In this document: in pieces, positions 10,801 to 19,909 of the stretch | How positions within the stretch are numbered: position 1 is the first letter of the stretch | Layout: every line of letters begins with the position of its first letter | Source: an uncultured Thermoguttaceae bacterium | GTDB lineage: Bacteria > Planctomycetota > Planctomycetia > Pirellulales > Thermoguttaceae | Length of the DNA: 64,000 nt | NCBI GenBank assembly: GCA_938084835.1 | Contig: CALKER010000007.1 | Location: 186,001 to 250,000 of the forward strand | Direction: 5' to 3' | Position numbers and translations under genes: made by a program | Notes under the pieces: model-generated | What the model saw: only the letters and a program-made list of their open reading frames with translations | Database searches by the model: none | Told to the model about the DNA's origin: nothing

Positions 10801-11567
10801 CAGTTAATCCCCACACTAAACAGTGGAACATGGGATACGGATATCCACCATGCTTCAATCGTCTGTCCGGAGAGGGTCCTTCCGCTACGATCCGTAATGG
10901 TGGCCGAAGCCATAATCGGCGGGAGAATCCCCCGCTTTTCCACCGCACGCATGCTTGCGAAAAGACACGCCTTTAGATTGAGAGTGTCGAAGGCGGTTTC
11001 CGGCAAAAGAATGTCCACCCCTGCATCCAGAAGCGCCTCGACCTGCTCCGCGTAGGCTTCCACAAGTTGGTCAAAAGTGATAGAACGATAGCCAGGGTTT
11101 GAAACATCCGGCGAAATCGACGCCGTACGATTGGTGGGGCCAATTGAACCGGCAACCAAAAAGGGTCGATCCGGCCACCGCAGGCGCGCTTGCTTGATTG
11201 CCCGCCGGGCGCAGCCCACGGCAGCATGGTTGATTGCTCGAACCTGCCCTTCCAGGCCGTAGTCGGCAAGCGAAATACGATTGGCGTTAAATGTGTTTGT
11301 GCTAATAATGTCCGCCCCCGCCTCCAGGTAGCGGAAGTGGATTTCCTCGATTACCTCCGGGCGGGTAAGACATAACAGATCGTTGGCGCCTTTTAAAGGC
11401 CGCGGATGGTCCCGGAAAAGGCTTCCGCGGAAATCCTCTTCCGACAGGCGCGCGCTCTGAATCATCGTACCCATGGCGCCGTCAAGAACCACGATCCGCT
11501 CCCGGACCAAACCCTCCAGTGTGCGATATGAGTCAGTTTTGTCCAACGGTAAAAACCACTTATGCAT
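7848..11567 (-). CDS. metH: Cobalamin-dependent methionine synthase
   Basis: MetH moves a methyl group from 5-methyltetrahydrofolate through cobalamin to homocysteine, in the cytoplasm. The 1239-residue protein has the full four-module layout. The homocysteine module starts with [10 protein letters not shown] and carries the zinc cysteines in GINCALG and [12 protein letters not shown]. The pterin-binding module begins at [16 protein letters not shown]. The B12 module has the [11 protein letters not shown] cobalamin-ligating motif followed by [10 protein letters not shown] and [11 protein letters not shown]. The C-terminal reactivation module has the SAM-binding [12 protein letters not shown]. 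Length matches E. coli MetH (about 1227). ATG 11567 is preferred to TTG 11573 six bases upstream; neither has a strong binding site. It stands alone between large gene-free regions; I looked for a SAM or cobalamin riboswitch upstream and could not support one. Confidence 0.97.
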   Translation of the reverse strand: MHKWFLPLDKTDSYRTLEGLVRERIVVLDGAMGTMIQSARLSEEDFRGSLFRDHPRPLKGANDLLCLTRPEVIEEIHFRYLEAGADIISTNTFNANRISLADYGLEGQVRAINHAAVGCARRAIKQARLRWPDRPFLVAGSIGPTNRTASISPDVSNPGYRSITFDQLVEAYAEQVEALLDAGVDILLPETAFDTLNLKACLFASMRAVEKRGILPPIMASATITDRSGRTLSGQTIEAWWISVSHVPLFSVGINCALGAELMRPFVEELSRVATVYTSCHPNAGLPNELGQYEEPPEKTAVLVSEFAHNGWVNIVGGCCGTTPEHIRAMTEFVRGLPPRQPAPPDHLTKLSGMDPLVIRPEMGFVMIGERTNVSGSRRFADLVREGRLEEAVAVARQQVENGANVVDVNFDDPLLDAEELMPKFLNLLMAEPAVARVPVMIDSSKWSVLEAGLKCLQGKAIVNSISLKEGEEPFLHQARLIRRYGAACVVMCFDERGQAVTTQHKVEVAERAYRLLVEKAGFPPEDVIIDPGILAVATGIEEHNRYALNFIEATRIIKSRCPYLKISGGVSNLSFSFRGNEPVRRAMHSAFLYHAVQAGMDMGIVNAGQLDVYEEIEPHLRELVEDVLFDRRPDATERLIELAEKVKKRSSASEEKKLAWRSGPVDKRLVHAVVHGITDFIESDVEEARGMYPSALAVIEGPLMEGMKIVGDLFGQGKMFLPQVVKSARVMKQAVAYLTPFIEKERKNAQDPHARAARGTIILATVKGDVHDIGKNIVGVVLACNGYRVVDLGIMVPCEQILEAAQREGADIIGLSGLITPSLDEMVHVASEMERQQFRLPLLIGGATTSAKHTALKIAPQYTGPVVHVVDASRSVPVVDQLLNPSLRQKFIENNLRSQEEIRQASETQRSSKVVAYREALERRMKTDWATLDIPKPSFLGLKAFLDYDLTEIRSYIDWTPFFWVWDIHVKFPRVLEDPEVGSQARELFEDANRLLDEIVSRRWLRASGVYGFWPANSVEDDIVVYTDESRSVELARLHCLRQQWERVGQKEFLSLADFVAPVNSGRDDYLGAFVVTVGHGCRELVEYFLSKHDDYRAILTQALADRLVEAFAEVLHLRARQDWGYGLEENLTLDELIAERYRGIRPAPGYPAQPDHTEKDTIFRLLRATELIGVKLTESYAMDPGASVCGLYFSHPESRYFAVNKILRDQVEDYARRKGMPVAEAERWLAPYLAYEP

Positions 11568-12933
11568 AGGCAACTAAAATTCTCTGCGTAATCACATTTC
11601 AGTGTCCAATTTAAAAATGCCCTCATAACCCCCAGAAGCCAGGGAAATCTTTTGATACTGTAAAATCACTACTATTCTAACAATAATCGTGACAGTCCAA
11701 GCCACTTTCTTTTCACATCCTCCGAAGCTGCCCGAAGCTCTCAAGCTTACGCGCATAACTCACGGACCGAAAGCTTCCCCGGCCAGCAGGGGCCTGTCAC
11801 TTCGACGCCCGTTGCCAGTCCCCGCTCCTCAAAGCTAGGCCGCCAGTCGGCCAGGCATTCAACCTTCCCCGGGATAAGGATCCGGAAAAGCTTTCCCACC
11901 GGAAAAATGTTCCCCATCGCTGGCGGCGGTAGTAAGTTCAAAACTTTTCGGTGTGGAAGTGTTCTCGAGAACAGCCTCCGCTTTGAGAAAACTATCGACC
12001 TCCGGGCACGCTTGTCAGGAACTCTGAAATTCAATCATCCGAAATTCAATTACTGGCGCTGTCATCAAACGGAACTCCCACTGGCTGCCGGATGGCCGGA
12101 AGTTGTTCTGCCACCTAACCACATTTTCCGGGCATAATACGGGCATAATAATAGGGCCTCAGAATTCCGGCGAACCGGTCGTCACGGTTGGATAATTGGG
12201 ATCATCTTTAGTGAAGACCCGGCTAGCGTCAGGGTCTGACCTCGACACACATTTTTGGCCTCACGAGCCCGAGTGAGGCTTTCTTCCCCACGCGGTTGGC
12301 CCACGAAAAAGCTGATCGGGCGGGGATCATTTCCCAGGCCATAGCCGGACAGTCTCCTGCAAAGTACCGAGTTGTTTAGTAAGAGCAGAAGGGACAAATT
12401 CTTCAGGAAAAACAGTAGCTTGACAACTTGGCCGAGGTTGAGCACGTTCCTTTTGCCCTCGCTTTTGGTGGGCACTCTGCTAAATGTTCGGTGTTTAGGA
12501 CCGATATTCGGCAGGCATAACTTTTTCGAAAAACTTTGGTGGCTTCCGCTTTACAGCACTGGCTTCTAGCTCTAAAGAAAGCTGGATTGACGGAAAGAAA
12601 AGGTTCGATATAAGCGGTTGGCTTCGCCACCTCCGGCTGCCGGCAATCCATGAAACCGACCAGCACCTCACCATCCCAGCAATCCCAGGGGTGGTACAAC
12701 CCACATATATGTAGGGATGAGGTTCATCCTTCGCCGAAGATAAGATAATCGACGGCTTTCGCATAAGCGATTGCTGTGGGCTCTGAGGGAGACACTACTT
12801 TTACATCGCAGGATTCCAAACCCTCGATTCCAACAACCAGCAAAATCTGAAAAGACCACGCTGGTAACACGGCAAACGGCATTCTCATGGGGGCGACCAG
12901 CAGGGGAAGTTTGTCAACGAGAAGAGGGAAGAT
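11568..12933. other. Long intergenic region (about 1.4 kb) between divergent metH and ruvB
   Basis: No gene is firmly supported. It holds a perfect 11-bp tandem duplication (CGGGCATAATA, 12129-12139 and 12140-12150), GAAATTCAAT twice at 12026 and 12041, and a small hairpin at about 12713-12731 (GGATGA-GGT-TCATCC core). Promoters for both flanking genes should lie here, but no strong -35/-10 pair stands out. No riboswitch consensus was recognised. Confidence 0.45.
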
Positions 12934-13974
12934 ATGGCACGGCAGCCTGTTTACTCGCGTCAGATGGGGGATATCGACGAGGTCGATAGGCTTCTCCGGC
13001 CCCAGCGGATGGCAGAGATGGTCGGTCAGCGGGCCGTCTACGAGCGGCTCATGATCGCCATCGATTCCGCCCGAAAGCGAGGGGAAGCTCTCGGCCATAT
13101 CCTTTTCGACGGACCTCCCGGCTTGGGCAAGACCACCTTTGCCTTGTGTATTCCGCGGGAACTAGGCGTGCCCGTTCAGATCGCCAGTGGTGCTAACCTC
13201 AAGGCCCCTAAAGATCTGCTGCCGTACTTGACCAATGCTGAGGCACGTTCGGTGCTTTTTATCGATGAAATTCATCGAATGCAAAAGGCAGTAGAAGAGT
13301 TCCTCTACCCGGCCATGGAGGATTTTCGGGTTGATATTACACTGGGGGAAGGGGTGGGCGCACGGACGATAAATATGCGGCTTCGGCCCTTTACGTTGAT
13401 TGGGGCCACGACGCGGAGCGGTCTTTTGTCGGCTCCGCTGCGCGACCGATTTCAAATGCGGGAACATCTAGACTTTTACACCACTGAAGAATTGGCAGAA
13501 ATTGTTCGACGCAATGCAGCGAAGCTTGAAGTCGACATCGCGGCGGAGGCATGTTTGGAAATTGCCTCACGCAGTCGTGGTACTCCCCGCATAGCCAATA
13601 ATCGTTTACGATGGGTGCGGGATTTTGCCGTCAGCCGGGCGAAGGGTAAGGTAACCCTTGGGGTTGCTCGCGATGCCCTCGAGATGTTAGGGATCGATTC
13701 GCTGGGTCTTGATCCCCAAGATCGGCGGTATTTGGAGACTATTGCCCGGGTGTTCCAGGGGGGGCCGGTCGGAGTTGAAGCGGTGGCTCACACCATGAAT
13801 ATCATGCCCGATACACTTGTTGACGAAGTTGAACCTTACCTCCTTCGCGCGGAGCTGATCGTGCGCACACCACGGGGTCGTCGCCTAACGGCAGCCGGAT
13901 ACACCCATTTAGGATTGAAGCCGCCTACCTCCCCAACCTCCCAGGAACCCCTTCTTTTTGAGCCCTTGCCATAG
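12934..13974 (+). CDS. ruvB: Holliday junction branch migration DNA helicase RuvB
   Basis: RuvB is the hexameric AAA+ motor that, with RuvA, drives branch migration of Holliday junctions. The 346-residue protein has Walker A GPPGLGKTT (about residue 50), Walker B LFIDEIHRM, sensor 1 ATTRSG, the LSAPLRDRF arginine-finger region, sensor 2 RGTPRIANN, and the winged-helix end with GGPVGVEA and TPRGR. The sensor 2 segment reads NNRLRWVRD where many RuvBs have NRLLRRVRD. The start has a purine-rich site (AGAGGGAAG) at good spacing. No ruvA or ruvC is adjacent. The last codons (EPLP-stop) lie in the first copy of a 19-bp tandem duplication. Confidence 0.96.
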   Translation: MARQPVYSRQMGDIDEVDRLLRPQRMAEMVGQRAVYERLMIAIDSARKRGEALGHILFDGPPGLGKTTFALCIPRELGVPVQIASGANLKAPKDLLPYLTNAEARSVLFIDEIHRMQKAVEEFLYPAMEDFRVDITLGEGVGARTINMRLRPFTLIGATTRSGLLSAPLRDRFQMREHLDFYTTEELAEIVRRNAAKLEVDIAAEACLEIASRSRGTPRIANNRLRWVRDFAVSRAKGKVTLGVARDALEMLGIDSLGLDPQDRRYLETIARVFQGGPVGVEAVAHTMNIMPDTLVDEVEPYLLRAELIVRTPRGRRLTAAGYTHLGLKPPTSPTSQEPLLFEPLP

Positions 13975-13997
13975 GATTGAGCCCTTGCCACAGGAGG
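13960..13997. repeat. 19-bp tandem duplication spanning the ruvB stop codon
   Basis: GAGCCCTTGCCATAGGATT (13960-13978) is followed directly by GAGCCCTTGCCACAGGAGG (13979-13997). The first copy encodes the last residues and TAG stop of ruvB; the second is untranslated and has diverged at a few positions. Confidence 0.8.
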
Positions 13998-14055
13998 CAG
14001 CTTTCACGCCTAGCCTACCCCACAGCCTGCTGGCACGGGGGAGCGAGGGGAAGGG

Positions 14056-14571
14056 CTATTTTTTGCCCAAGCGGCGCTGATCCTCGAAGAAACGCCGAAG
14101 AATAGCCGCGCAGCGCTCGGCCAAAATCCCGCGGATGACGCGGCACCGGTGGTTAAGCCGCTCGTCCTCAAGCAGGCGGTAAAGCGAGACCACGGCGCCG
14201 GCTTTAGGATCATCCGTCCCGTAAACTACGGTGGGAATTCGCGCCTGGAGGATGGCTCCTGCACACATAGGACATGGTTCGAGCGTTACATAAAGCGTGC
14301 ATCCTTCCAATCGCCAGGAACCCAGCTGATGGGCGGCCTGGGTAATGGCAATCATTTCCGCGTGGGCGGTGGGGTCGCACAGTTGTTCTCGCTGATTATG
14401 GGCGGCAGCCACGATCCGATTACCCCAGGTAATCACAGCGCCCACGGGTACCTCGTTTTCCCCGTAAGCTGCCTCCGCCTCTTGGAGGGCAAGCTGCATA
14501 AAATACTCGTGATCTCCGGAAGCAAAATTTTCCTGGAACAAGCTTTTTCCCTTTCCAGCTGCAGCCAACAA
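14056..14571 (-). CDS. tadA: tRNA-specific adenosine deaminase TadA
   Basis: TadA deaminates adenosine 34 of tRNA-Arg(ACG) to inosine. The protein shows the zinc-dependent deaminase signature HAE (about residues 70-72, Glu as proton shuttle) and PCPMC (about 99-103), with VPVGAVI before and the family's [10 protein letters not shown] near the N-terminus. The longest frame starts at TTG 14571 (171 residues). TTG 14541, with GGAAAGGG upstream, is an equally plausible start. ATG 14499 would cut into the conserved DHEYFM segment and is unlikely. It converges with ruvB and diverges from trmL across an 86-bp gap. Confidence 0.95.
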   Translation of the reverse strand: MLAAAGKGKSLFQENFASGDHEYFMQLALQEAEAAYGENEVPVGAVITWGNRIVAAAHNQREQLCDPTAHAEMIAITQAAHQLGSWRLEGCTLYVTLEPCPMCAGAILQARIPTVVYGTDDPKAGAVVSLYRLLEDERLNHRCRVIRGILAERCAAILRRFFEDQRRLGKK

Positions 14572-14657
14572 TTTGGAAGTAACAGCCGAAGCCTGATTGT
14601 GGTGTTAGCTTACTCGCAAAATCTCCCCCCAGTACCGATTGCAGCGGTAAACCGAAG

Positions 14658-15233
14658 ATGGTGGAACCTATTTTACACGTGGTTCTGTATCAACCGGAAA
14701 TCCACTACAACGCGGGTAACATTGGGCGAACATGCGTGGCGGCAGGGGCAAAACTATGGATGGTTCGGCCCTTGGGATTTCGCCTGACCGACCGTCATCT
14801 TCGCCGGGCCGGCTTAGACTATTGGGAGCACCTCTCGTGGCAAGTGGTAGCCGACTGGCAGGAGCTGACCCAGCTTTTGTCCCCAGAACGCATGTGGTTT
14901 TTCAGCAAATGGGGCCAGGTTGTTTACACCGAGGTGTCTTATCAAAAAGGCGATGTACTTGTCTTTGGCAGCGAAACGCAAGGACTGCCGGAGTGGATCC
15001 GTCGAACCTATGCTTCACGAGTTGTGCGAATTCCTCTTCGGCCGGAGGCCCGAAGTCTGAATCTCGCCGTCAGTGTGGGGATTGCCGTGTTCGAGGCACT
15101 GCGGCAATTTGGCGCCGAAGCGGGAACGCTTCGCACCGTGCCAGACTCAACTGTACCGGCAGACTTGCTCTCCAAAGCGCCGGAGCAAGGGATGAGAAGC
15201 CGCGGGGAAACTTCAGCACCGGCATGCGGATGA
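14658..15233 (+). CDS. trmL: tRNA (cytidine/uridine-34) 2'-O-methyltransferase, SpoU/TrmL family
   Basis: TrmL methylates the ribose of the wobble nucleotide in tRNA-Leu. The SPOUT signature is clear: NAGNIGRTC near residue 20, then LVFGSETQGLP at about 101-111, and the knot-forming IPLRPEARSLNLAVSVGIA. The family core ends at FEALRQ (about residue 150, base 15107), close to the usual full length. Some 41 further polar residues follow (to 15233) with no family counterpart, and they are encoded antisense to the end of the TauE-like gene. The start ATG has only a weak ribosome binding site. Confidence 0.92.
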   Translation: MVEPILHVVLYQPEIHYNAGNIGRTCVAAGAKLWMVRPLGFRLTDRHLRRAGLDYWEHLSWQVVADWQELTQLLSPERMWFFSKWGQVVYTEVSYQKGDVLVFGSETQGLPEWIRRTYASRVVRIPLRPEARSLNLAVSVGIAVFEALRQFGAEAGTLRTVPDSTVPADLLSKAPEQGMRSRGETSAPACG

Positions 15234-16105
15234 GGAAAAACCACCTGCGGCTCAAGGTGCCTTGTGGTATGACCACGCACCGCGGCCATGGCTCGGCTGT
15301 AGGTCAAGCCCGCCATACTCAGGAAAAACACTACCAGCAACACTTCCAGCATCCAGCGAGAAATCCGGTGGGTAAGTTGGCCACCTAAATAACTTCCCAC
15401 AATGGCCGTGGGAATGATAAGTGCCGCCAACCGCAGAGCCTCGGTCGGCGTAAACCCGTGGGAGGGAAGGCTCAAGGTCTTGTACACAGCTCCTAAGGTG
15501 GAGACAACGACAATACACGCAGCGGAATTGGCAATCGCGCTTCGCAATGGCACCCGGAGGAGCCGATATTGCAATGGAATACTTAAGGTGCCACCTCCGA
15601 TACCCAGAAGGCCGCCAATGAACCCCACCACTATCCCCACGGGAAAGGTCCGCCACGGACTTGCCACGACAGCCGATGGCCATTCCGGCTTTTGTTGGCT
15701 CCCACGTTTCCCTAACGCTTGCAGGTGGCTCAGGCCTTCGGCGGCCAAAAACACGGCGAGAACCATCGCTAGATAGGCACCCCTTTCCCGCGCAAAAAGG
15801 GGGCTATTACTTGCCACAACACCCGCAACCATTCCTGCAATGGCTCCCGGCAAGAGTCCGAGAAGAACCTGGAAAAGCACCGCCCGCGCCCGCAGGTGGG
15901 CCACTAAGCCGGGGGCTGCTACAAACACGTTGCACACCATCGCCGCCGCTTGGATCAGGTGTTGCTCACTTCCGTGATAACCGCGGGGCGTTTGGCTCAG
16001 ATAAAAAATCAGGCCGGGGATAATCAGCACCGATCCTCCCACGCCGAACAGACCGCCAAGAAGACCTGCGGCAAATCCTACCACCGCCTCGAACAGTGTT
16101 TCCAT
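15008..16105 (-). CDS. TauE/SafE-family membrane permease (sulfite/anion exporter type)
   Basis: Members of this family export sulfite, sulfoacetate or other small anions. The 365-residue protein has two related halves, each opening with the family motif: GLLGGLFGVGGSVLIIPGL (about residues 14-32) and GFIGGLLGIGGGTLSIPL (about 161-178), with several hydrophobic helices in each. The membrane core ends near residue 275. The last ~90 residues are hydrophilic, rich in R/S/P/A, and not typical; most of them are encoded antisense to trmL (226-bp convergent overlap). The gene starts 34 bp downstream of the beta-helix gene on the same strand, so co-transcription is likely. The substrate is unknown. 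Confidence 0.85.
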   Translation of the reverse strand: METLFEAVVGFAAGLLGGLFGVGGSVLIIPGLIFYLSQTPRGYHGSEQHLIQAAAMVCNVFVAAPGLVAHLRARAVLFQVLLGLLPGAIAGMVAGVVASNSPLFARERGAYLAMVLAVFLAAEGLSHLQALGKRGSQQKPEWPSAVVASPWRTFPVGIVVGFIGGLLGIGGGTLSIPLQYRLLRVPLRSAIANSAACIVVVSTLGAVYKTLSLPSHGFTPTEALRLAALIIPTAIVGSYLGGQLTHRISRWMLEVLLVVFFLSMAGLTYSRAMAAVRGHTTRHLEPQVVFPHPHAGAEVSPRLLIPCSGALESKSAGTVESGTVRSVPASAPNCRSASNTAIPTLTARFRLRASGRRGIRTTREA

Positions 16106-16139
16106 TTTAGGCGGACTTTCTCACCGGGAGGTCAACTGA

Positions 16140-17594
16140 TCACTCATCCCACCGGAGCACTACGTTCTGGCAGTCCTCCACTCTCACCGGCAGCCAGTCC
16201 GCCGGGGCACCCATAGGCGGGCGAATCATCGTGCTCAGAATCCGAACATCCGACGAACGGCGAAGCAAAATCGCCGCTTGCTCGCAATCCACCAACACAC
16301 TGCCTGTCACCTGAACACCGTGACAGTTCTCGAAAATGAGCCCGGCCTCCTTGCGTCGGACCCCGCTCAGATGAAGCCCACTGATTGTCACATAACGACA
16401 ATTTTGGAACATCACAGCGTCATCCCCACTAAGTTGGGCTTCGTAGTGCGGATTGCGATCCATAATATTCGGTCCCACAAGAATATGCTCGCAATCGACA
16501 GCCCGAAGATTCCACTGAGCTCCCTGCCAAAAGGTATTGCCCACGATACTGACACCCCGGGCCTTCTGCAGGTCGATATTGACTTGCACATCGGACAAAA
16601 CGTTATTGGCGATCACCAGGTGACCCCACCGTCGTCCTGCACCGTCCTCGCCGATGAAGCGGATGTTTGCCGAATTGTTCGCGCGATGAGTGTGCTGAAT
16701 AGTACAGCCGGTAATGGCCACCTCGGCAGTACCATATTTACCCCCGGAGCTGTCAATAAGGATGTTGGCGGTGGGCAGAGCCGCCTGGGCCTCTGCCGGA
16801 TCCAAGGGCATGTTGTTCTCGATATCACAACCGGTGACTTGAATGTTGCGGACATTTCCTCCCCGTGATACGACGCCGCCCCCTGCATTGTAGCTAATGT
16901 GACAACCGGTGATGTTGATTTGATGAAGATCGCAATCATCGAGGAAGATCCCTACCCCGTAATTCTTATAAATGTGGCAGTCGGAGATAATCACATTGCG
17001 GTTACGAATGTACAACCGGATCGCATGGTAGGTCTCGCGAATGAGAAGGCCCCGCAATGTCAGCTGCATTGTGCCGGTAGCCTCAATTCCTCCAGCTGCG
17101 GGATGTTCGCCCACAAGTTCTAGGCCGGTCACGACGGGCATTCGCTCTTTCTCCCACACGAGGGGCTGCACCGTTGCCGGCGCTGCAGTTCCCTGATGGG
17201 TCCCTAGGAAGCGGAATGCTGGTCCGGGTCCTGCCATGATGATCCGCGCTGTGCCATCGCCCCACAGCGATACAAAGCCAACGGAGGAAAGCGCTATCTC
17301 GATCGTACGCGTGAGCCGATACTGCCCGGGTGGGAAGTAAACAGCTCTGCCAGTCATGATCGCCCGGCCAATAGCCTCCGTGTCGTCGCTCCGCCCGTCC
17401 CCCACGGCACCAAACTCTCGCACGCTTGTGAACCCCTGGGTGGCGACGGGGCCTTGGGGCAATCTCACTTCCCCCGCACGGATCTCCTGACTGAAGGCCC
17501 AGGAGAAGCTTCCGTCGGTTAACTTGCCAACGAGCACTGCGGACAAAACCATCATCGCCCACAACAGTAACGAAACCCGGCAGCAGGCTCTCAT
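16140..17594 (-). CDS. Exported right-handed parallel beta-helix protein (pectate-lyase-3-like)
   Basis: This 484-residue protein has a signal peptide (MRACCRVSLLLWAMMVLSAV) and then the standard start of Pectate_lyase_3/glycosyl hydrolase 28-like beta-helices, VREFGAVGDGRSDDTEAI, followed by FPPGQYRLTRTI. The remainder is a ladder of short beta-helix rungs with N/C/G turns (NVIISDCHIYKN, INITGCHISYN, IQVTGCDIENN, VAITGCTIQH). Such proteins bind or cleave polysaccharides; I cannot identify catalytic residues, so lyase activity is not claimed. AAAGGAG precedes ATG 17594. It lies just upstream of the TauE-like gene. Confidence 0.8.
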   Translation of the reverse strand: MRACCRVSLLLWAMMVLSAVLVGKLTDGSFSWAFSQEIRAGEVRLPQGPVATQGFTSVREFGAVGDGRSDDTEAIGRAIMTGRAVYFPPGQYRLTRTIEIALSSVGFVSLWGDGTARIIMAGPGPAFRFLGTHQGTAAPATVQPLVWEKERMPVVTGLELVGEHPAAGGIEATGTMQLTLRGLLIRETYHAIRLYIRNRNVIISDCHIYKNYGVGIFLDDCDLHQINITGCHISYNAGGGVVSRGGNVRNIQVTGCDIENNMPLDPAEAQAALPTANILIDSSGGKYGTAEVAITGCTIQHTHRANNSANIRFIGEDGAGRRWGHLVIANNVLSDVQVNIDLQKARGVSIVGNTFWQGAQWNLRAVDCEHILVGPNIMDRNPHYEAQLSGDDAVMFQNCRYVTISGLHLSGVRRKEAGLIFENCHGVQVTGSVLVDCEQAAILLRRSSDVRILSTMIRPPMGAPADWLPVRVEDCQNVVLRWDE

Positions 17595-18387
17595 CGCATT
17601 CTCCTTTCAGTCTCACCAATAGGCCAGAACGCTTGAGCTAACTCTGCCGGCTCCCACATCACGCCGGCAAAGCCATGCACCTAAAATTCATCAACAAAGC
17701 AAAGGTTTTAGGCCGTTGATCACGTAAGCCGCACTAAGGCTTGTTTGCCGAGGAAGTTCGGCCGAAAGGGGCACGATTTATCGCTGTTGTGCCTCGATAT
17801 CACTTGGCTCGCGGATTACCAAGCTCCCTGAATAACTCCCCGGTTTGTTTTTGCCGGAAACGTAGAAACGCGTCCTCGCCGCATGTGCCGCCATGGCCAC
17901 CTGTCAAGCTTGCCGGGGGGAATAAATGAAAACGTTGCTTCCCATGTGAATGAGGTCCGATTCTGCCCGCTTTTACGCGCCGGGCAGTTACTCCGAAAAA
18001 AATTCCTCTGCCACTGGGAGCTTGCCGTCGACTCATGCTTTCCTATCGTAATTTGGGCGGGGGCACTTGCCTAGCAAGCCCCAACTACCTGATGGAAACC
18101 GGCGGCCGACCCACGTGGCCCGGGTGGGGGGTCGGGAGGCAGCTCCGTGATCGCCCGCCCATGGCGAAGTAAAATGACCACTAGAGCGATTTCGGCCGAC
18201 ATTCTGGCTGCTAGCCGGGCGTTGCCCTTTTTGGCTACACTAAGCGGAATCTCTTTGCCAGCTGCGACGTAGAGCCAACGCTGTCGCACCAGCTCCGGCT
18301 TGAAAATCCCGCTACTTCGATGGAACGGTGGTTTGGACCAAACGAAAGGACAAGACCCACTCCTAAGCTTTTTTGATAGGTAGGCCA
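17595..18387. other. Intergenic region (about 0.8 kb), no gene seen
   Basis: This divergent region between the beta-helix gene (-) and the TPR gene (+) should contain promoters for both. I recognise no strong promoter pair, RNA gene or coding frame. Confidence 0.45.
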
Positions 18388-19869
18388 ATGGCCGAAAAAC
18401 GAGCTGAAAAGAAAAAGGCAAAAATCTTTTGTGTATTTCTCGGCAACCGCGCCTTTCGGCGTGTGTCGCAGGTGGGAACTCTTGCGGCGTCAACAAAATC
18501 CGAATCGGCTCGGACGCGGGGTAGTCGATTGGCACTAGTCGGCGCGCTTTCTGCTGCCCTCTTGGGGTTGGGACTTGCAACACTTTCGGTTCTGTGGACC
18601 TTCTCTAAGCCACGTCTGAATTCCGCGGAAACGATTGACTTCGGCCTTGAGGCCTTGGCGGCCACTTGTCCCCCAGAGCTTGCCGACGGTCTTCGCTACG
18701 CGGAAAGTTTGTTGCAGGAGCTTGCAGCACGACACGGTGTGACGGCCGAACTTTATAACATTGCCGCCCAGGCCCTTCACACTTTTGGGCGGAGCGAAGC
18801 GGCAGCCGTCCAATGGAAGGAGAGCCTCAAACTTGACCCCAATTGCCTACCGGCACTGTGTGGCCTGGCAGAATTTTATGCTGGTCAGGGCGAAGGGGAA
18901 GAAGCCGTCCACTATTTTCGGCGAGCATGGGAAATTGAGCCACAAGAGACCACACACCCCCTGAAGCTTGCTCAGGAGCTGCTGCGGCAAGCTCGCAGTG
19001 ATAAGGTCATTGCCCTGCTTGAACCCCTGAGCCAGGAGCACCCCTGCAATGTGGCAGTTCTAGCCCTCCTTGGTCAGGCCTACGTGCAAGCCAAGCAATT
19101 CGATAAAGCTTGCCAGGTGCTTGAGCGGGCGATTTATCTTGCCCCAGGTTTGACCAACTCTTACTACGCGCTGGCTCAGGCTCAGGTAGCCCTCGGTCGT
19201 TCCCAAGAGGCCAAGGAGAATCTTAAGATTTTTCAAATGCTAAAGGATCGCGACGAGGAGGCCCATCGTCAATATCTTCGTATTCATGACGACCGCCGCG
19301 ATGCTTTGCGATATCTGGCTGAATTGTTCACTCGCATTGCCGCCGCCTATTTGGCAGGAGGTGATCCGCAAAAGGGCGAGCACATTTTGTTGACAGCTCG
19401 AAAATTTTCTCCGGAGTCCAACCCTCCGCTTGAAGTCTTGGCCTGGCTTTATCACCGGCAAGGCCGAAAGGCAGAGTGCCTCCGGACTTTGGAAGAGCTG
19501 GCCAGCCGAAAGGACTATCTTCCCGGACAGTTACTGTGCGCCTCGCTTTTTGAGGAGCTTGCCATGTTGCCCCAAGCGGAAGAAGCCTACCGGAGGGCCA
19601 TCGAGCTTGCGCCGCACCAGGGGCCCGGCTATGTCGCCTTAGCAATGTTTTTCCTTCGCCACAATCGAAACCTTCCCGAGGCAGAAGCTCTGGCCCTGAG
19701 AGCATTTGACCTGGAACCGACGCCGGAGAATCTGGAACTTTACGCTGCCGTGTGTTTTTCCCTGGGAAAAGCACAGGAAGCACAAACCGCGCAACAAATG
19801 GCGGCGATACTTGCCACGGAGGCCGCCCTGCAGAGGCGGGCGATGACTCCCAAAGCCAAAGGGGATTAA
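18388..19869 (+). CDS. Membrane-anchored tetratricopeptide repeat protein
   Basis: The 493-residue product has a lysine/arginine-rich N-terminus (MAEKRAEKKKAK), one transmembrane helix at about residues 48-72 (LVGALSAALLGLGLATLSV) and then TPR helix pairs almost to the end, for example FGRSEAAAVQWKESLKLDPN, GQGEGEEAVHYFRRAWEIEP and AEEAYRRAIELAPHQGPGYV. TPRs mediate protein-protein contacts, so this is probably a scaffold with its repeats on the periplasmic side. I use ATG 18388 rather than TTG 18373; the upstream TAGGTAGG site is weak. The oleA-like gene begins about 40 bp downstream on the same strand and may be co-transcribed, but a functional link is unproven. Confidence 0.8.
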   Translation: MAEKRAEKKKAKIFCVFLGNRAFRRVSQVGTLAASTKSESARTRGSRLALVGALSAALLGLGLATLSVLWTFSKPRLNSAETIDFGLEALAATCPPELADGLRYAESLLQELAARHGVTAELYNIAAQALHTFGRSEAAAVQWKESLKLDPNCLPALCGLAEFYAGQGEGEEAVHYFRRAWEIEPQETTHPLKLAQELLRQARSDKVIALLEPLSQEHPCNVAVLALLGQAYVQAKQFDKACQVLERAIYLAPGLTNSYYALAQAQVALGRSQEAKENLKIFQMLKDRDEEAHRQYLRIHDDRRDALRYLAELFTRIAAAYLAGGDPQKGEHILLTARKFSPESNPPLEVLAWLYHRQGRKAECLRTLEELASRKDYLPGQLLCASLFEELAMLPQAEEAYRRAIELAPHQGPGYVALAMFFLRHNRNLPEAEALALRAFDLEPTPENLELYAAVCFSLGKAQEAQTAQQMAAILATEAALQRRAMTPKAKGD

Positions 19870-19909
19870 ACAGCCACACACAGGACAATTGGCCACCGTT
19901 GTGCCCATC

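Noticed and set aside
11747..12034. 95-codon minus-strand frame upstream of metH with a protein-like end
   Set aside because: No recognisable family, no convincing ribosome binding site; may be a decayed gene fragment but composition alone does not support a gene.
11568..12200. Possible SAM or cobalamin riboswitch upstream of metH
   Set aside because: I could not match the conserved core of either riboswitch class on the minus strand; a covariance-model search would decide.
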